From: Flavisolibacter sp.
Lineage (GTDB): Bacteria; Bacteroidota; Bacteroidia; Chitinophagales; Chitinophagaceae
Direction: 5' to 3'
Length of the DNA: 7,534 nucleotides
Assembly (NCBI GenBank): GCA_017745135.1
Contig: JAGIAB010000143.1
Location: 226-7,759 of the forward strand
Shown here: piece after piece, positions 1-6,501 of the stretch
Layout: the number at the start of each line of letters is the position of its first letter
Position numbering within the stretch: position 1 is the first letter of the stretch
Translations under genes and position numbers: made by a program
Notes under the pieces: generated by a model
Told to the model about the DNA's origin: nothing
The model's database searches: none
The model's input: the letters and a program-made list of their open reading frames with translations, nothing else

Positions 1-65
1 GCGCTTATATGTCTTTGCATCCTTTGTTTCTGAAAAATTGTCCCAAGGGCTGATGTAACGCGGCT

Positions 66-143
66 TTACTTCAACTCAAATTCCGCTACATTTTTAGTTG
101 CCGAATTGGTGCCGATAAACACTTTAAACCTGCCTGGTTCTGA
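66..143 (-). pseudogene. C-terminal remnant of a glycoside hydrolase family 3 (beta-glucosidase-like) gene
   Basis: Read on the minus strand, the last 25 codons before a TAA stop encode SEPGRFKVFIGTNSA followed by an EFELK end. This matches the closing strand of the fibronectin-III-like domain that ends family 3 glycoside hydrolases (typically xVEPGxFKVFIGxxS...AxFxL). Family knowledge: these are usually ~750-800-residue periplasmic enzymes that release glucose or xylose from beta-linked oligosaccharides. Here everything upstream is missing: immediately to the right, the same DNA starts to encode a permease on the other strand. The minus frame stays open to about 305, but those residues do not look like GH3. 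It is therefore a dead tail left by a rearrangement. The call rests on a short match, so confidence is moderate. Confidence 0.6.
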
Positions 144-741
144 TTTTAATTTTAAATCGTTGAAAGACCCTATTGCACCTTTATTAATAAGAACGTCTGG
201 ATTAAAGAATACTTTATATGTGCGAACAACCGGAGCAGGCGCCCAGGCATCCATCAAAGCTGTAGAACAGCAGTATAAAAAATATACAAACAACACACCT
301 TTCACTTATAATTTTATCGATAAGACATTTGAATCGCATTACCAATCCCAACAGCGTGCAGGCACTTTGTTTACAACTTTTGCAGCCATCGCCATTTTTA
401 TTTCCTGCCTGGGTTTATTTGGATTAGCCACTTATACAGCACAGATAAAGACCAAAGAAATCGGCATCAGAAAAGTGCTGGGTGCAAGTGTCGGCAGCGT
501 TATACAATTGATCAGTAAAGATTTTTTGAAATTGGTAATTGTGGCAACTGTGATCGCAACGCCGCTGGCTTACTGGGCAATGAATAAATGGCTGCAGGAT
601 TTTGCCTATCGAACCAGCATTAGCTGGTGGATTTTCGCTGCCTGTGGATTTGCCATGTTGTTGATTGCAATTGTCACCTTAAGCATGCAAACAGTAAAAG
701 CTGCACTTGCAAATCCTGTGAAGAGTCTGAGAACGGAATAA
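142..741 (+). pseudogene. 5'-truncated FtsX/MacB-type ABC transporter permease
   Basis: This is the C-terminal ~200 residues of a MacB/FtsX-superfamily permease, which in Bacteroidota is normally ~780-800 residues with an N-terminal MacB periplasmic core. Recognisable similarity begins at DFNFKSLKDPI (position 142), a stretch normally preceded by a VIGVVK-type segment that is absent. It continues through the end of a periplasmic domain (VRTTG... to YNFID), a transmembrane helix (FAAIAIFISCLGLFGLATY), the cytoplasmic EIGIRKVLGAS motif, two more helices, and the usual NPVKSLRTE end. The frame is open upstream to 34 but has no ATG. A TTG at 106 is the only obvious start and would give a chimeric 211-residue protein. 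Such permeases export or act on substrates across the inner membrane with an ATPase partner, but none of that is possible for this fragment. I infer a pseudogene; the family call is secure. Confidence 0.85.
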
Positions 742-802
742 TAGGAGAAAACTGCTACCGACAGGCGGGGGAGCGAAAGGAAATACTGAGGATGTCCGCA
801 TT

Positions 803-913
803 ATGATATTTACCATTATAGGAATATCATTGTTTACTTATAGCTGGCTGTACAGTTGCCGTTTAAAAAAGACAACAGGACAAAACGGGGAAAACACCTG
901 CAGCCATGAGTAA
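803..913 (+). CDS. Possible 36-residue single-pass membrane peptide
   Basis: An ATG ORF encodes a peptide beginning MIFTIIGISLFTYSWLYSC, a hydrophobic segment long enough to span a membrane, followed by the basic residues RLKK and a polar tail with a Cys and a His near the end (CSHE). A purine-rich GAGGA (788-792) lies 10 bases before the ATG. Small membrane proteins with cytoplasmic basic residues and terminal Cys/His occur near metal-transport genes, but I do not recognise this family and nothing adjacent suggests a role. It follows the permease pseudogene by about 60 bases and is followed by a terminator-like hairpin, so it could be transcribed. An ORF of this size can arise by chance; confidence is low. 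Confidence 0.25.
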   Translation: MIFTIIGISLFTYSWLYSCRLKKTTGQNGENTCSHE

Positions 914-947
914 ATAGTTCTCTAACCATAAATTAAATTGTATGTCG

Positions 948-973
948 AAAAAGACAGCCGAGCCTGTTTTTTT
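948..973 (+). terminator. Rho-independent terminator-like hairpin
   Basis: The arms AAAAAGACAG and CTGTTTTTTT pair over 10 positions (one G-T wobble) around a 6-base loop, CCGAGC. The 3' arm is a run of seven T on the plus strand. On the minus strand the opposite arm gives five T, so it could act in both directions. The GC part of the stem is short (mainly ACAG/CTGT), which weakens the call. It would end transcription from the permease fragment or small ORF and insulate the lipoprotein gene. Confidence 0.5.
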
Positions 974-1100
974 ATATCATTCCCGGCAATTCCTTCAATA
1001 AGTAATTCCTACCACTGGCACTTTTATTACTGGCGCCGGCTCAATGCTACGTTACCGGCTTTGGCGGGACATTATTTTCGCCGCCAGTAAATACCTTTAT

Positions 1101-1928
1101 ATGAAAAGATGGAATGTTCGTTCGCTGATCGCCGCCATAGCGCTTGTGGTGCTTGTATTGAGCACGGGTTGTAGTAAGAAGGATAAAGATGATCCTGACA
1201 ATGGAGGTGGGAAATACCCCTTCTACAACACCGAATATACCGGTACCGCCAAGGTAGGCAATCACTATTTTCCGCGGCCGCTCTCGCTCCGGTTTGGGAA
1301 TGACAACTCGGTATCTGCGTTTTCGCACCTGGTCCTCAATAAATATCATCGCGAGTTTACGGGGAAAATAACGAATGTAGAAAAGAATGGCCAGGGGCAG
1401 TACACGGTAACCATCCTGTTCGACTTGCCCGGCGAAGAACAATTCAATAAGCCGCAGGTCTACACGTTCAATGCAGACCTGTCATCGCTTACCGGTGGTT
1501 CCAACCCGATCGTCGAGATCCCCAACGGCACGATGAAACTTTTTCCCAAAACTGCTCCCAGCATGGTAGGCACCTGGGCGCAGCCGACCCAACCCGGTTG
1601 GTACCCGGATGTAAACGCCATGATATTCTACACACAAGGCACTACCAACTATTTTCAAGGCGGTAAACCAGTTTACTATTCTTACGATGAGGGTGTACTG
1701 TTTCAACGGCCCTACGAGCAAGATGGCTCGAGGATCACTTTTGCCGGGGTTAACACGACGACTGAACCAGGAAAGATATGGACCATTCCCTATTACGGGG
1801 TGCTGACAGCGGATGGAAAGACCTTGTACCTCGATTCCTACGAATCTATAGCACGACTGCCCAACTCCTTTAGTACTTTCGATTGGAATGGACCTAAAGG
1901 AGTGACGCCTTCGTTGCTGCGTCAGTAA
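1101..1928 (+). CDS. Lipoprotein of unknown function, possibly surface-exposed
   Basis: The 275-residue protein starts at ATG 1101. The frame is open upstream to 1044, but only the 1101 start puts a lipoprotein signal peptide at the N-terminus: MKRWNVR, a hydrophobic core, and lipobox LSTGC with the lipidated Cys at residue 24. After the Cys comes SKKDKDDPDNGGG. In Bacteroidota a K plus two acidic residues just after the Cys is known to direct lipoproteins to the outer surface, so surface display is a reasonable inference. The mature part is beta-rich and aromatic (YPFYNTEYTG, GTWAQPTQPGWYPD, MIFYTQGTTNYF), with no enzyme motif visible; it resembles an adhesion or binding module only in a general way. 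I do not recognise the family. It is convergent with the porin gene, 64 bases apart. The gene is real; its function is unknown. Confidence 0.8.
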   Translation: MKRWNVRSLIAAIALVVLVLSTGCSKKDKDDPDNGGGKYPFYNTEYTGTAKVGNHYFPRPLSLRFGNDNSVSAFSHLVLNKYHREFTGKITNVEKNGQGQYTVTILFDLPGEEQFNKPQVYTFNADLSSLTGGSNPIVEIPNGTMKLFPKTAPSMVGTWAQPTQPGWYPDVNAMIFYTQGTTNYFQGGKPVYYSYDEGVLFQRPYEQDGSRITFAGVNTTTEPGKIWTIPYYGVLTADGKTLYLDSYESIARLPNSFSTFDWNGPKGVTPSLLRQ

Positions 1929-1992
1929 GTGTATCCGGCTCCTTACTCAGGCGGCTCTATCGGCACTTTCGATCGCCACAAAGTACATGCAA

Positions 1993-3309
1993 TTAAATGT
2001 TCACATGCAACCGCACTGACAATACATTGACGGGGCCTTTGCGGTCACCGTTGTAACCAGGGTTCATTAAGAACTGGTAGGTGCCTGTCAGAAATATCTT
2101 GTCTTTGGAAAGTGCTGCTGAGTAATAAAACTCCGCCAGGCGCTCCCACGCATAATTGAGTGCGCCATCACCCAGCATAAAACCCTTGCCGCCTGCTGCT
2201 AAATACTCCCGGTGAGGCCTGGACAATCCGGAGGTTACGTATGCCAATCCCACCTGATCATTGCTGCGTTTCCATCTTGTGCCTGTAAGGGAAAGACCAG
2301 CGCTGATGCTGCGGTCTATTTCGGTAAAGGCCCAGGTCTCATGGATACCATTGTTCCAGCTTGCGCGGAAAAAGCCACCCAGTTCATCCGTTATATCCTG
2401 TTCGCCATTGAGGGCAAAGCCAAACTTGGAGTTGCCGTAATGCCGCGTACTCTCAATGGAAGGGTTGGTGGGTTTGAGGGCGATGCTTTCGCGGTAGTTG
2501 CCCATATTGGTGGTGGTATAAAAGCCCAGCAAACGTATAGCGCCTGCACGCTGATGAATGGCATAACGCTGTGTATATTCTAATGATTGGGAATGAGCTT
2601 TGGATATGTTCCAGTTCATCTTTGGACCATTGGCGACCAACGGAACCAGCGAAAATCCATACCGTAATTCATGTTGCGGTGTTACCCATTCCAGTATGAT
2701 ACTGGGTGCATAGCCGCGTGTATTGGCAGGGTAATCCCACGCGCCATTGTCCATCAGGGCCCAACTCATAAACTGGCTGCGTGGGTCATGGCTGTATTTG
2801 TTGTCATCAAAATAATCAGCTACGCTCACCTTGCCAACCGTAAAAGCAACATACTTATCAGGCGTATGCTGTCCCAGTTGATTGGCATCGCTTGCTTCAT
2901 ACGTGGTGGTTTTGCTCAATGCAAATACCTGCCGGTAAAACAGGCGGGCCAGGTACCCTTTAGGAGCGGCGTTGCCGATGCGAAACGTTTCACCATTGGT
3001 AGCAGCGGCCACACCCATCGCCTGGCTAAGTCCTGAGCCCCCGGCTATCTCCGGATTGACAAATACGCTCGCGCCTTTCCATAAACGGACCCCTGCAAAT
3101 AAAGTAGCGGTTAAGGACGTTTGTGTTTCTTCGCCGGTTAACAGGCTGTTATCACCAGTGTATTTAGCTGTAAATCCTGGCTTGTATTGACTGATGACGG
3201 TGGTTTGGGCATGTATCGAAAATTGGTCCTCTTTCAGGGTATCTGCCTCTTGTGCGTGCAGGCTGTGGCCAGCCAATAGCAGGGCCACTCCAACTGTTCT
3301 TTTGTTCAC
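1993..3309 (-). CDS. Carbohydrate-selective outer-membrane porin, OprB-like
   Basis: A complete 438-residue protein. The signal peptide (MNKRTVGVALLLAGHSLHAQ, cut before EAD) is followed by alternating amphipathic strands ending in an aromatic/aliphatic beta signal (VNVLSVRLHVNI), typical of an outer-membrane beta barrel. Diagnostic OprB-family blocks are visible: FSIHAQTTVISQYKPGF near the start, AGGSGLSQAMGVAAATNGE, VGKVSVADYFDDNKYSHDPR followed by QFMSWALMDNGAWDYPA, and a C-terminal block with NYAWERLAEFYYS. Family role: diffusion of sugars through the outer membrane, with OprB of Pseudomonas as the named example. Length is normal for the family. The start is GTG at 3309, since no in-frame ATG precedes the signal peptide. 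Transcription probably starts in the shared region that also holds the dead sigma-factor gene. No sugar-catabolic neighbour indicates the substrate. Confidence 0.88.
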   Translation of the reverse strand: MNKRTVGVALLLAGHSLHAQEADTLKEDQFSIHAQTTVISQYKPGFTAKYTGDNSLLTGEETQTSLTATLFAGVRLWKGASVFVNPEIAGGSGLSQAMGVAAATNGETFRIGNAAPKGYLARLFYRQVFALSKTTTYEASDANQLGQHTPDKYVAFTVGKVSVADYFDDNKYSHDPRSQFMSWALMDNGAWDYPANTRGYAPSIILEWVTPQHELRYGFSLVPLVANGPKMNWNISKAHSQSLEYTQRYAIHQRAGAIRLLGFYTTTNMGNYRESIALKPTNPSIESTRHYGNSKFGFALNGEQDITDELGGFFRASWNNGIHETWAFTEIDRSISAGLSLTGTRWKRSNDQVGLAYVTSGLSRPHREYLAAGGKGFMLGDGALNYAWERLAEFYYSAALSKDKIFLTGTYQFLMNPGYNGDRKGPVNVLSVRLHVNI

Positions 3310-3338
3310 ATTGGTTGTTTTAAGGAAATAATCTTGTA

Positions 3339-3369
3339 AAAATATAGGTGCGTAAATGTCCGGTGAAAA
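3339..3369 (-). promoter_or_regulatory. Possible promoter of the porin gene
   Basis: On the minus strand, TTTT (3369-3366) is followed after 19 bases by TATATTTT (3346-3339), about 30 bases before the porin GTG. Each box differs by one base from the Bacteroidota consensus TTTG and TAnnTTTG, and the spacing is right. The match is imperfect and the region overlaps the 5' end of the sigma-factor remnant, so this is only a candidate. Confidence 0.3.
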
Positions 3370-3514
3370 GACTTACCCGGAATTGCAATACGTTAACAAT
3401 AGCGCCAGCGCGGCCATTTATCGCCTTTGCCTGGGCTATAGCCGCGAAGCCGCGCTGGCGCAGGACCTTATGTAGGAAACCTTTGTAAAGGTGTGGAACA
3501 ATATGCAAAAGTTG
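3356..3514 (+). pseudogene. ECF-type RNA polymerase sigma factor remnant (region 2 only)
   Basis: From ATG 3356, the plus strand encodes 39 residues ending AIYRLCLGYSREAALAQDLM, then TAG (3473-3475), then ETFVKVWNNMQKL in the same frame. Together these form region 2 of a Bacteroidota ECF sigma factor (…LAQDLxQETFVKVWxNL…). The stop sits where the family has Gln, so a single CAG-to-TAG change explains it. After about 3514 similarity ends: there is no FRG…WIYRIA segment and no region 4, although intact members are ~160-190 residues. The part before AIYR also looks short and odd. It is divergent from the porin gene. A nonsense codon plus loss of the 3' half makes it a pseudogene; the 3' break may mark where the AT-rich block was inserted. 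Confidence 0.75.
3402..3461. repeat. 13-base perfect inverted repeat inside the sigma-factor remnant
   Basis: GCGCCAGCGCGGC (3402-3414) and its exact reverse complement GCCGCGCTGGCGC (3449-3461) flank a 34-base spacer. The arms are almost pure GC, so a stable hairpin could form in DNA or RNA. They encode parts of SASAA and EAALA in the dead sigma gene. It may be chance from alanine-rich codons, or a trace of template-switch mutation; no T run follows, so it is not a terminator. Confidence 0.6.
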
Positions 3515-3910
3515 ATGGGGCCCAGGCAAAGTGGAATAAGCCTGTTTTGTATTGTTGAATATTGCTATGGGATTGTACTACTTCTATAAAAGTCGTCATG
3601 CTGGATGCTGTCCTGTCAAATTTATAATCGGATAGGAGTACAAGTTTGATGGTAAAAGTGCAAAGCAGATGAGACAGTCCTGTCAAGAATAACACCAAAT
3701 AAAAAAGCCTTGTAAACTAATAGTTTACAAGGCTGTGTGCTCAAAACAAGAAAATTATCTAACCAATTCTGGCAAGATTTGATCGCTTTTAACGAATTAT
3801 CATAATAACTATTGAAATTGTGACGTTTTTGGCGCCGATTTATCTACCATTGAGGTTTATCAACAATTAAAAAACATCCATCCTAGAAAAGACAATTCCT
3901 AGACTATAGG
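3515..3910. other. Gene-free stretch downstream of the three-gene block
   Basis: Nearly 400 bases between the end of the sigma-factor remnant and the stop of the proteasome-like gene. All frames are interrupted and no family is recognised. It contains the strong minus-strand terminator at 3706-3734. The word GTCCTGTCAA occurs twice (3610-3619 and 3677-3686), 67 bases apart. Composition is AT-rich like the genes to the right and unlike the porin, so the stretch probably belongs with the acquired block. I found no copy of the tRNA 3' end that would mark a left attachment site. Confidence 0.5.
3706..3734 (-). terminator. Strong rho-independent terminator for the three-gene block
   Basis: AGCCTTGTAAAC (3706-3717) and GTTTACAAGGCT (3723-3734) pair perfectly over 12 bases around a small loop, TAATA. 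On the minus strand the hairpin is followed by TTTTT (3705-3701) and more AT bases; on the plus strand no T run follows. It therefore terminates minus-strand transcription, about 175 bases past the stop of the proteasome-like gene and after no other gene, so it is the natural end of that transcript. Confidence 0.85.
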
Positions 3911-4711
3911 TTATTTACAGTTATTTTTGGCGGACCAATTAGTGCTATTTAATGTGATTTGTATAGTTTGAATTTCTCCTCCAACCGCAGGCACTTTTTC
4001 ATCTATTTGCATTTGAACGTATGTTTTAGCCATTTCAACAAGATTTCTTTCCCAAAACCTAGGATATCTCAATGAAAACCGATTATTGAATTCATTGCTA
4101 CCAACCAAAATGTAAGCGATGCTATCACAATTTCCTGGACATTCATTTCTTTCAATATCTAAATCGATAGAATCTTTATCATCGATCATCTTAAAGCCTC
4201 TATTAATCAGTACCAAGGTGTCATTCCGAATTCCAAAAAAATTCACGCCTAGTTGTGATCTACTTTTTGTTACTTCATTAAATGTAGCCGTGTCATTCTT
4301 GAGGTTTGTTAGTGCTTTAACAAGAGGCGCTTTGACAAGTTGCTCAAAAGAATTTATTTTATCATATACTGAACCTTTACACTCCTGAGCTTTTTGGAGC
4401 AAATGAAATACATTGAAGACATTAGATTGACTAGACAGCCCATTTACAACATAATACATTGTGCCGAATTTTCCGATCTTACAAACCGAATCAGATGTAA
4501 TATTATAGTTGGCATCTACTGCTCGGCTATCAACAGCAACCACAATTTGCTTAGGGGTTCTTATTATAAAAGCAGCGGTACCATGTTCAAGATTTAGGGA
4601 TTCTTGGGAATAACTGTATGAAGTAAACAGTAAAAAAATAAAGAACAAATATATCTTCGATGAGTATATTAAATATTTTTCGTGAAGACTTTCTCTTTTA
4701 ATTATATTCAT
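3911..4711 (-). CDS. Exported proteasome-beta-like Ntn hydrolase
   Basis: A 266-residue protein. Residues 1-36 form a signal peptide (basic start, hydrophobic run IYLFFIFLLFTSYSYSQ), so the protein is expected outside the cytoplasm. The rest resembles the proteasome beta/HslV Ntn fold: HGTAAFII with Thr45 as candidate catalytic Thr1, VVVAVDSRA with Asp61 at exactly Thr+16 (Asp17 of proteasomes), CKIGKF with Lys78 as candidate Lys33, then YYVVNGLSS (the SG47-type turn), and VGGEIQTIQITLNSTNW like the C-terminal VGGPIDIxxI strand. In that family the residues before Thr1 are removed, making the Thr amine the nucleophile; here the propeptide after signal cleavage would be only ~8 residues ending in Gly. 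Lys placement is off by one and a Ser occupies the alternative aligned position, so activity is unproven. It lies 73 bases after the PIN gene, same strand, then a terminator. M1 is the only Met before the signal. Confidence 0.7.
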   Translation of the reverse strand: MNIIKRESLHEKYLIYSSKIYLFFIFLLFTSYSYSQESLNLEHGTAAFIIRTPKQIVVAVDSRAVDANYNITSDSVCKIGKFGTMYYVVNGLSSQSNVFNVFHLLQKAQECKGSVYDKINSFEQLVKAPLVKALTNLKNDTATFNEVTKSRSQLGVNFFGIRNDTLVLINRGFKMIDDKDSIDLDIERNECPGNCDSIAYILVGSNEFNNRFSLRYPRFWERNLVEMAKTYVQMQIDEKVPAVGGEIQTIQITLNSTNWSAKNNCK

Positions 4712-4784
4712 AAGATTAGTTTATGGAGGGTGAAAATATCATTGACCTGCTTTCTAATTACGTCAAGTCTTTCTTTTCAGCAGC

Positions 4785-5378
4785 TTATTGTTCGTGCCTA
4801 CTTTCTATTAGCCTGATTCTTAGGCTTTCTTCATAAACATCTTGAAAAAAACGACTTAGATCACCCCAGCCACTTATTAATGATGCCTTATGCTCTGCAA
4901 TGAGTGCATTAAAATCACTGTCTAAGAGATACCTTTTATAAAAACAAAATCCAACCAAGTGTGGCGTAGTTTGGACTAATTCGCTGCCTAGCACCTCCTT
5001 AGCTAAAGCTCTTGCTTTTTTATCATCAGTAAGAAAGGCCTGCCCTGTTTTCTTTGCAAATACTATTGATGACAATTCGCCTTTGCCAAGATTTTTTCGA
5101 TTTTCAAGTATTGCTATTTCTTGGAGATCGTCAATTGTAATATCGCAATTCGTAAACCTTTTTGCCTTAATCTCCTTTTCTAATTTTGAAATGATTGCTC
5201 CTTCACTTTTCCACTTCCTTTTTTTATAAAGGCATTCATAACTGACATAGTTGGTTAATGCATAATAACAACCAGCCTGTATAGAAGATTGGTAAATAAT
5301 TGAAGAAGACAAAATATTCCAAACAGAGCAGGAGTCAACAACATTTAAAAGGAATAATTTGGTTATATCAGAAGTCAT
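4785..5378 (-). CDS. PIN-like nuclease-domain protein, putative toxin
   Basis: A 197-residue protein with PIN-domain landmarks: an N-terminal strand with an acidic residue (LLNVVDSCSVWNIL, Asp15), a second acid in YVSYECL (Glu48), GKGELSSIVFAKK (Glu101), and AFLTDDKKARALA (Asp118/Asp119). In the PIN family these acids bind Mg or Mn and the enzymes cut RNA; many are VapC-type toxins. The C-terminal ~55 residues extend beyond a minimal PIN domain and are not recognised. The start ATG at 5378 lies inside the end of the upstream HTH-ImmA/IrrE gene (11-base overlap), indicating translational coupling. No VapB-like antitoxin is present, so the upstream protein is the obvious partner or regulator. 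It could also be a PIN-fold protein with a non-toxin role; the fold call is fairly firm, the toxin role inferred. Confidence 0.72.
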   Translation of the reverse strand: MTSDITKLFLLNVVDSCSVWNILSSSIIYQSSIQAGCYYALTNYVSYECLYKKRKWKSEGAIISKLEKEIKAKRFTNCDITIDDLQEIAILENRKNLGKGELSSIVFAKKTGQAFLTDDKKARALAKEVLGSELVQTTPHLVGFCFYKRYLLDSDFNALIAEHKASLISGWGDLSRFFQDVYEESLRIRLIESRHEQ

Positions 5379-6501
5379 AAACCAATTTTAAATTGAAGAG
5401 CGCCAATACTTCTTGTAATTCGTGTTCTGATGTAAGCAATATTTCTGCGAGACGACTTTGCGAAATCAAAGACTTCGAATATGCTTCATGGCACTTTCGG
5501 ACATAGGTTGTGGATAATCCACGTTCCAAAACTTGCATTTTAGCTAAAGCGATTTTACTTGGCAAATCTTTTAATTCCGGATCTTCTTTAAACTCTTTTG
5601 ACAATTTAAGTTCTTTGAATTTATTGAACTCCTTCTGAGTAATTAACTCTAAGGATGTCAGGCGATACAGTAAAGCAATGACATTTACTCGAAATTGGCT
5701 TGCAAGTTTAATTAAAATCTCTTCAGACCAAGTGCTTACTTTTAATCTCTTCAAAACTGCCGCTGGCATTAAGAATCCTGCTGCAAAACGGTTTGCACGA
5801 ATTTCCTTTATATCTTTTCCATCCTTAGTAAATGAAACATTGTATAGTTGATTGGTATCAAAAATGGAGTGAGCAACCTCATGTGAAATAGTAAAATTCT
5901 GGCGGTAAAGATCTTCTGAATAATTTACGAGAATACATTTTCCAGCCACGGGGTGTTGTATGAAAATTCCAGACAGGCCCGAATTATGTAGCTTTCTTCT
6001 AAAAATATGAAGGCCTAAATTCCTAAAGTCATCAAAGATATTTTGTAATAGTTCATTTTCTTTATAGCCTAAAAATATTCTTACTGCGCTGGCAGTTTCT
6101 TCAGCTTCATTATTTGTTGAAAAACGTTTGCTAGATAACTGAAAGGGCTTTTTATTTTCTTCTAAAAGAGACCATATATCAGCCTCACACTCGCAAATGT
6201 ATAGAAACTCCTGTACCGCACGACGATCTTCTTTAGTGAACTCCTTATCAAACTGACGATATAAACTATCTGTATTCTCTGAAGCTGACGATTGCTGATT
6301 ACTGATAAAATATTTATAATCTTCTCGGAAAAAGTCTGCCAAAATAAGTATTTCGTCTCCTGTTGGTTCTATGAGAGCTTGTTCAAAAGCTATTAGCCGA
6401 TCTTGTTTTATTCCAGTACCTTCTGAAATCTCAAAATATGAATATTCCAATCTGCTTCTGCAACCAGTCAATTTTTTGGCTAAGAGATTGAGGTCGAACA
6501 T
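5368..6501 (-). CDS. HTH (XRE-type) plus ImmA/IrrE-family metallopeptidase
   Basis: A 377-residue protein with two parts. Residues ~5-60 form a Cro/C1-type helix-turn-helix (RSRLEYSYFEISEGTGIKQ, RLIAFEQALIEPTGDEILILADFF). Residues ~150-285 form an ImmA/IrrE zinc-peptidase domain: ISHEVAHSIFD with the HExxH zinc motif (His207, Glu208, His211) and EIRANRFAAGFLMP (Glu233 as likely third ligand). The C-terminal helix-rich tail (YVRKCHEAYSKSLISQSRL to FNLKL) is common in long COG2856-type proteins. Known relatives cleave or release a repressor (ImmA, IrrE) and often sit beside toxins or phage-type regulators. Here it is first in an operon with the overlapping PIN gene, so it may repress the operon and release or destroy a partner on a signal. 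No clear promoter is visible in front. All catalytic residues are present. Confidence 0.87.
   Translation of the reverse strand: MFDLNLLAKKLTGCRSRLEYSYFEISEGTGIKQDRLIAFEQALIEPTGDEILILADFFREDYKYFISNQQSSASENTDSLYRQFDKEFTKEDRRAVQEFLYICECEADIWSLLEENKKPFQLSSKRFSTNNEAEETASAVRIFLGYKENELLQNIFDDFRNLGLHIFRRKLHNSGLSGIFIQHPVAGKCILVNYSEDLYRQNFTISHEVAHSIFDTNQLYNVSFTKDGKDIKEIRANRFAAGFLMPAAVLKRLKVSTWSEEILIKLASQFRVNVIALLYRLTSLELITQKEFNKFKELKLSKEFKEDPELKDLPSKIALAKMQVLERGLSTTYVRKCHEAYSKSLISQSRLAEILLTSEHELQEVLALFNLKLVYDF

Larger units (their letters stand above)
742..1100. other. Gene-poor stretch between the permease fragment and the lipoprotein
   Basis: About 360 bases without a confidently called gene. It contains one possible small ORF (803-913) and a terminator-like hairpin (948-973), both listed separately. 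Between the hairpin and the lipoprotein start there is an imperfect inverted repeat with arms ACTGGCG (1029-1035) and CGCCAGT (1082-1088), and several GGCGCCGGC-type GC-rich words. A sequence resembling a Bacteroidota -7 box (TACCTTTA, 1092-1099) lies directly against the lipoprotein ATG, but no -33 box is properly spaced from it, so I do not call a promoter. Confidence 0.5.

Noticed and set aside
106..741. Functional short permease starting at TTG 106
   Set aside because: The first 12 residues come from antisense reading of the GH3 remnant, there is no plausible start signal, and most of the permease is missing.
1047..1721. Antisense open frames across the lipoprotein gene
   Set aside because: They are shadows of a higher-GC coding gene with a clear signal peptide and lipobox on the plus strand.
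2212..3190. Several plus-strand open frames within the porin gene
   Set aside because: They lie opposite a complete porin with convincing family blocks and show no domains of their own.
3822..3902. Short plus-strand peptide containing GADLSTIEVYQQL, faintly like the end of a tyrosine recombinase
   Set aside because: Only about 26 codons with a stop directly before it and none of the catalytic HxxR or Tyr motifs; the resemblance is too weak to call a remnant.
4119..4597. Plus-strand open frames opposite the proteasome-like gene
   Set aside because: Their products look like random low-complexity translations, while the minus-strand gene has conserved motifs and a signal peptide.
4712..4784. 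TTGACG-like box upstream of the proteasome-like gene as a separate promoter
   Set aside because: No properly spaced second box and no match to the Bacteroidota consensus; not strong enough to list.
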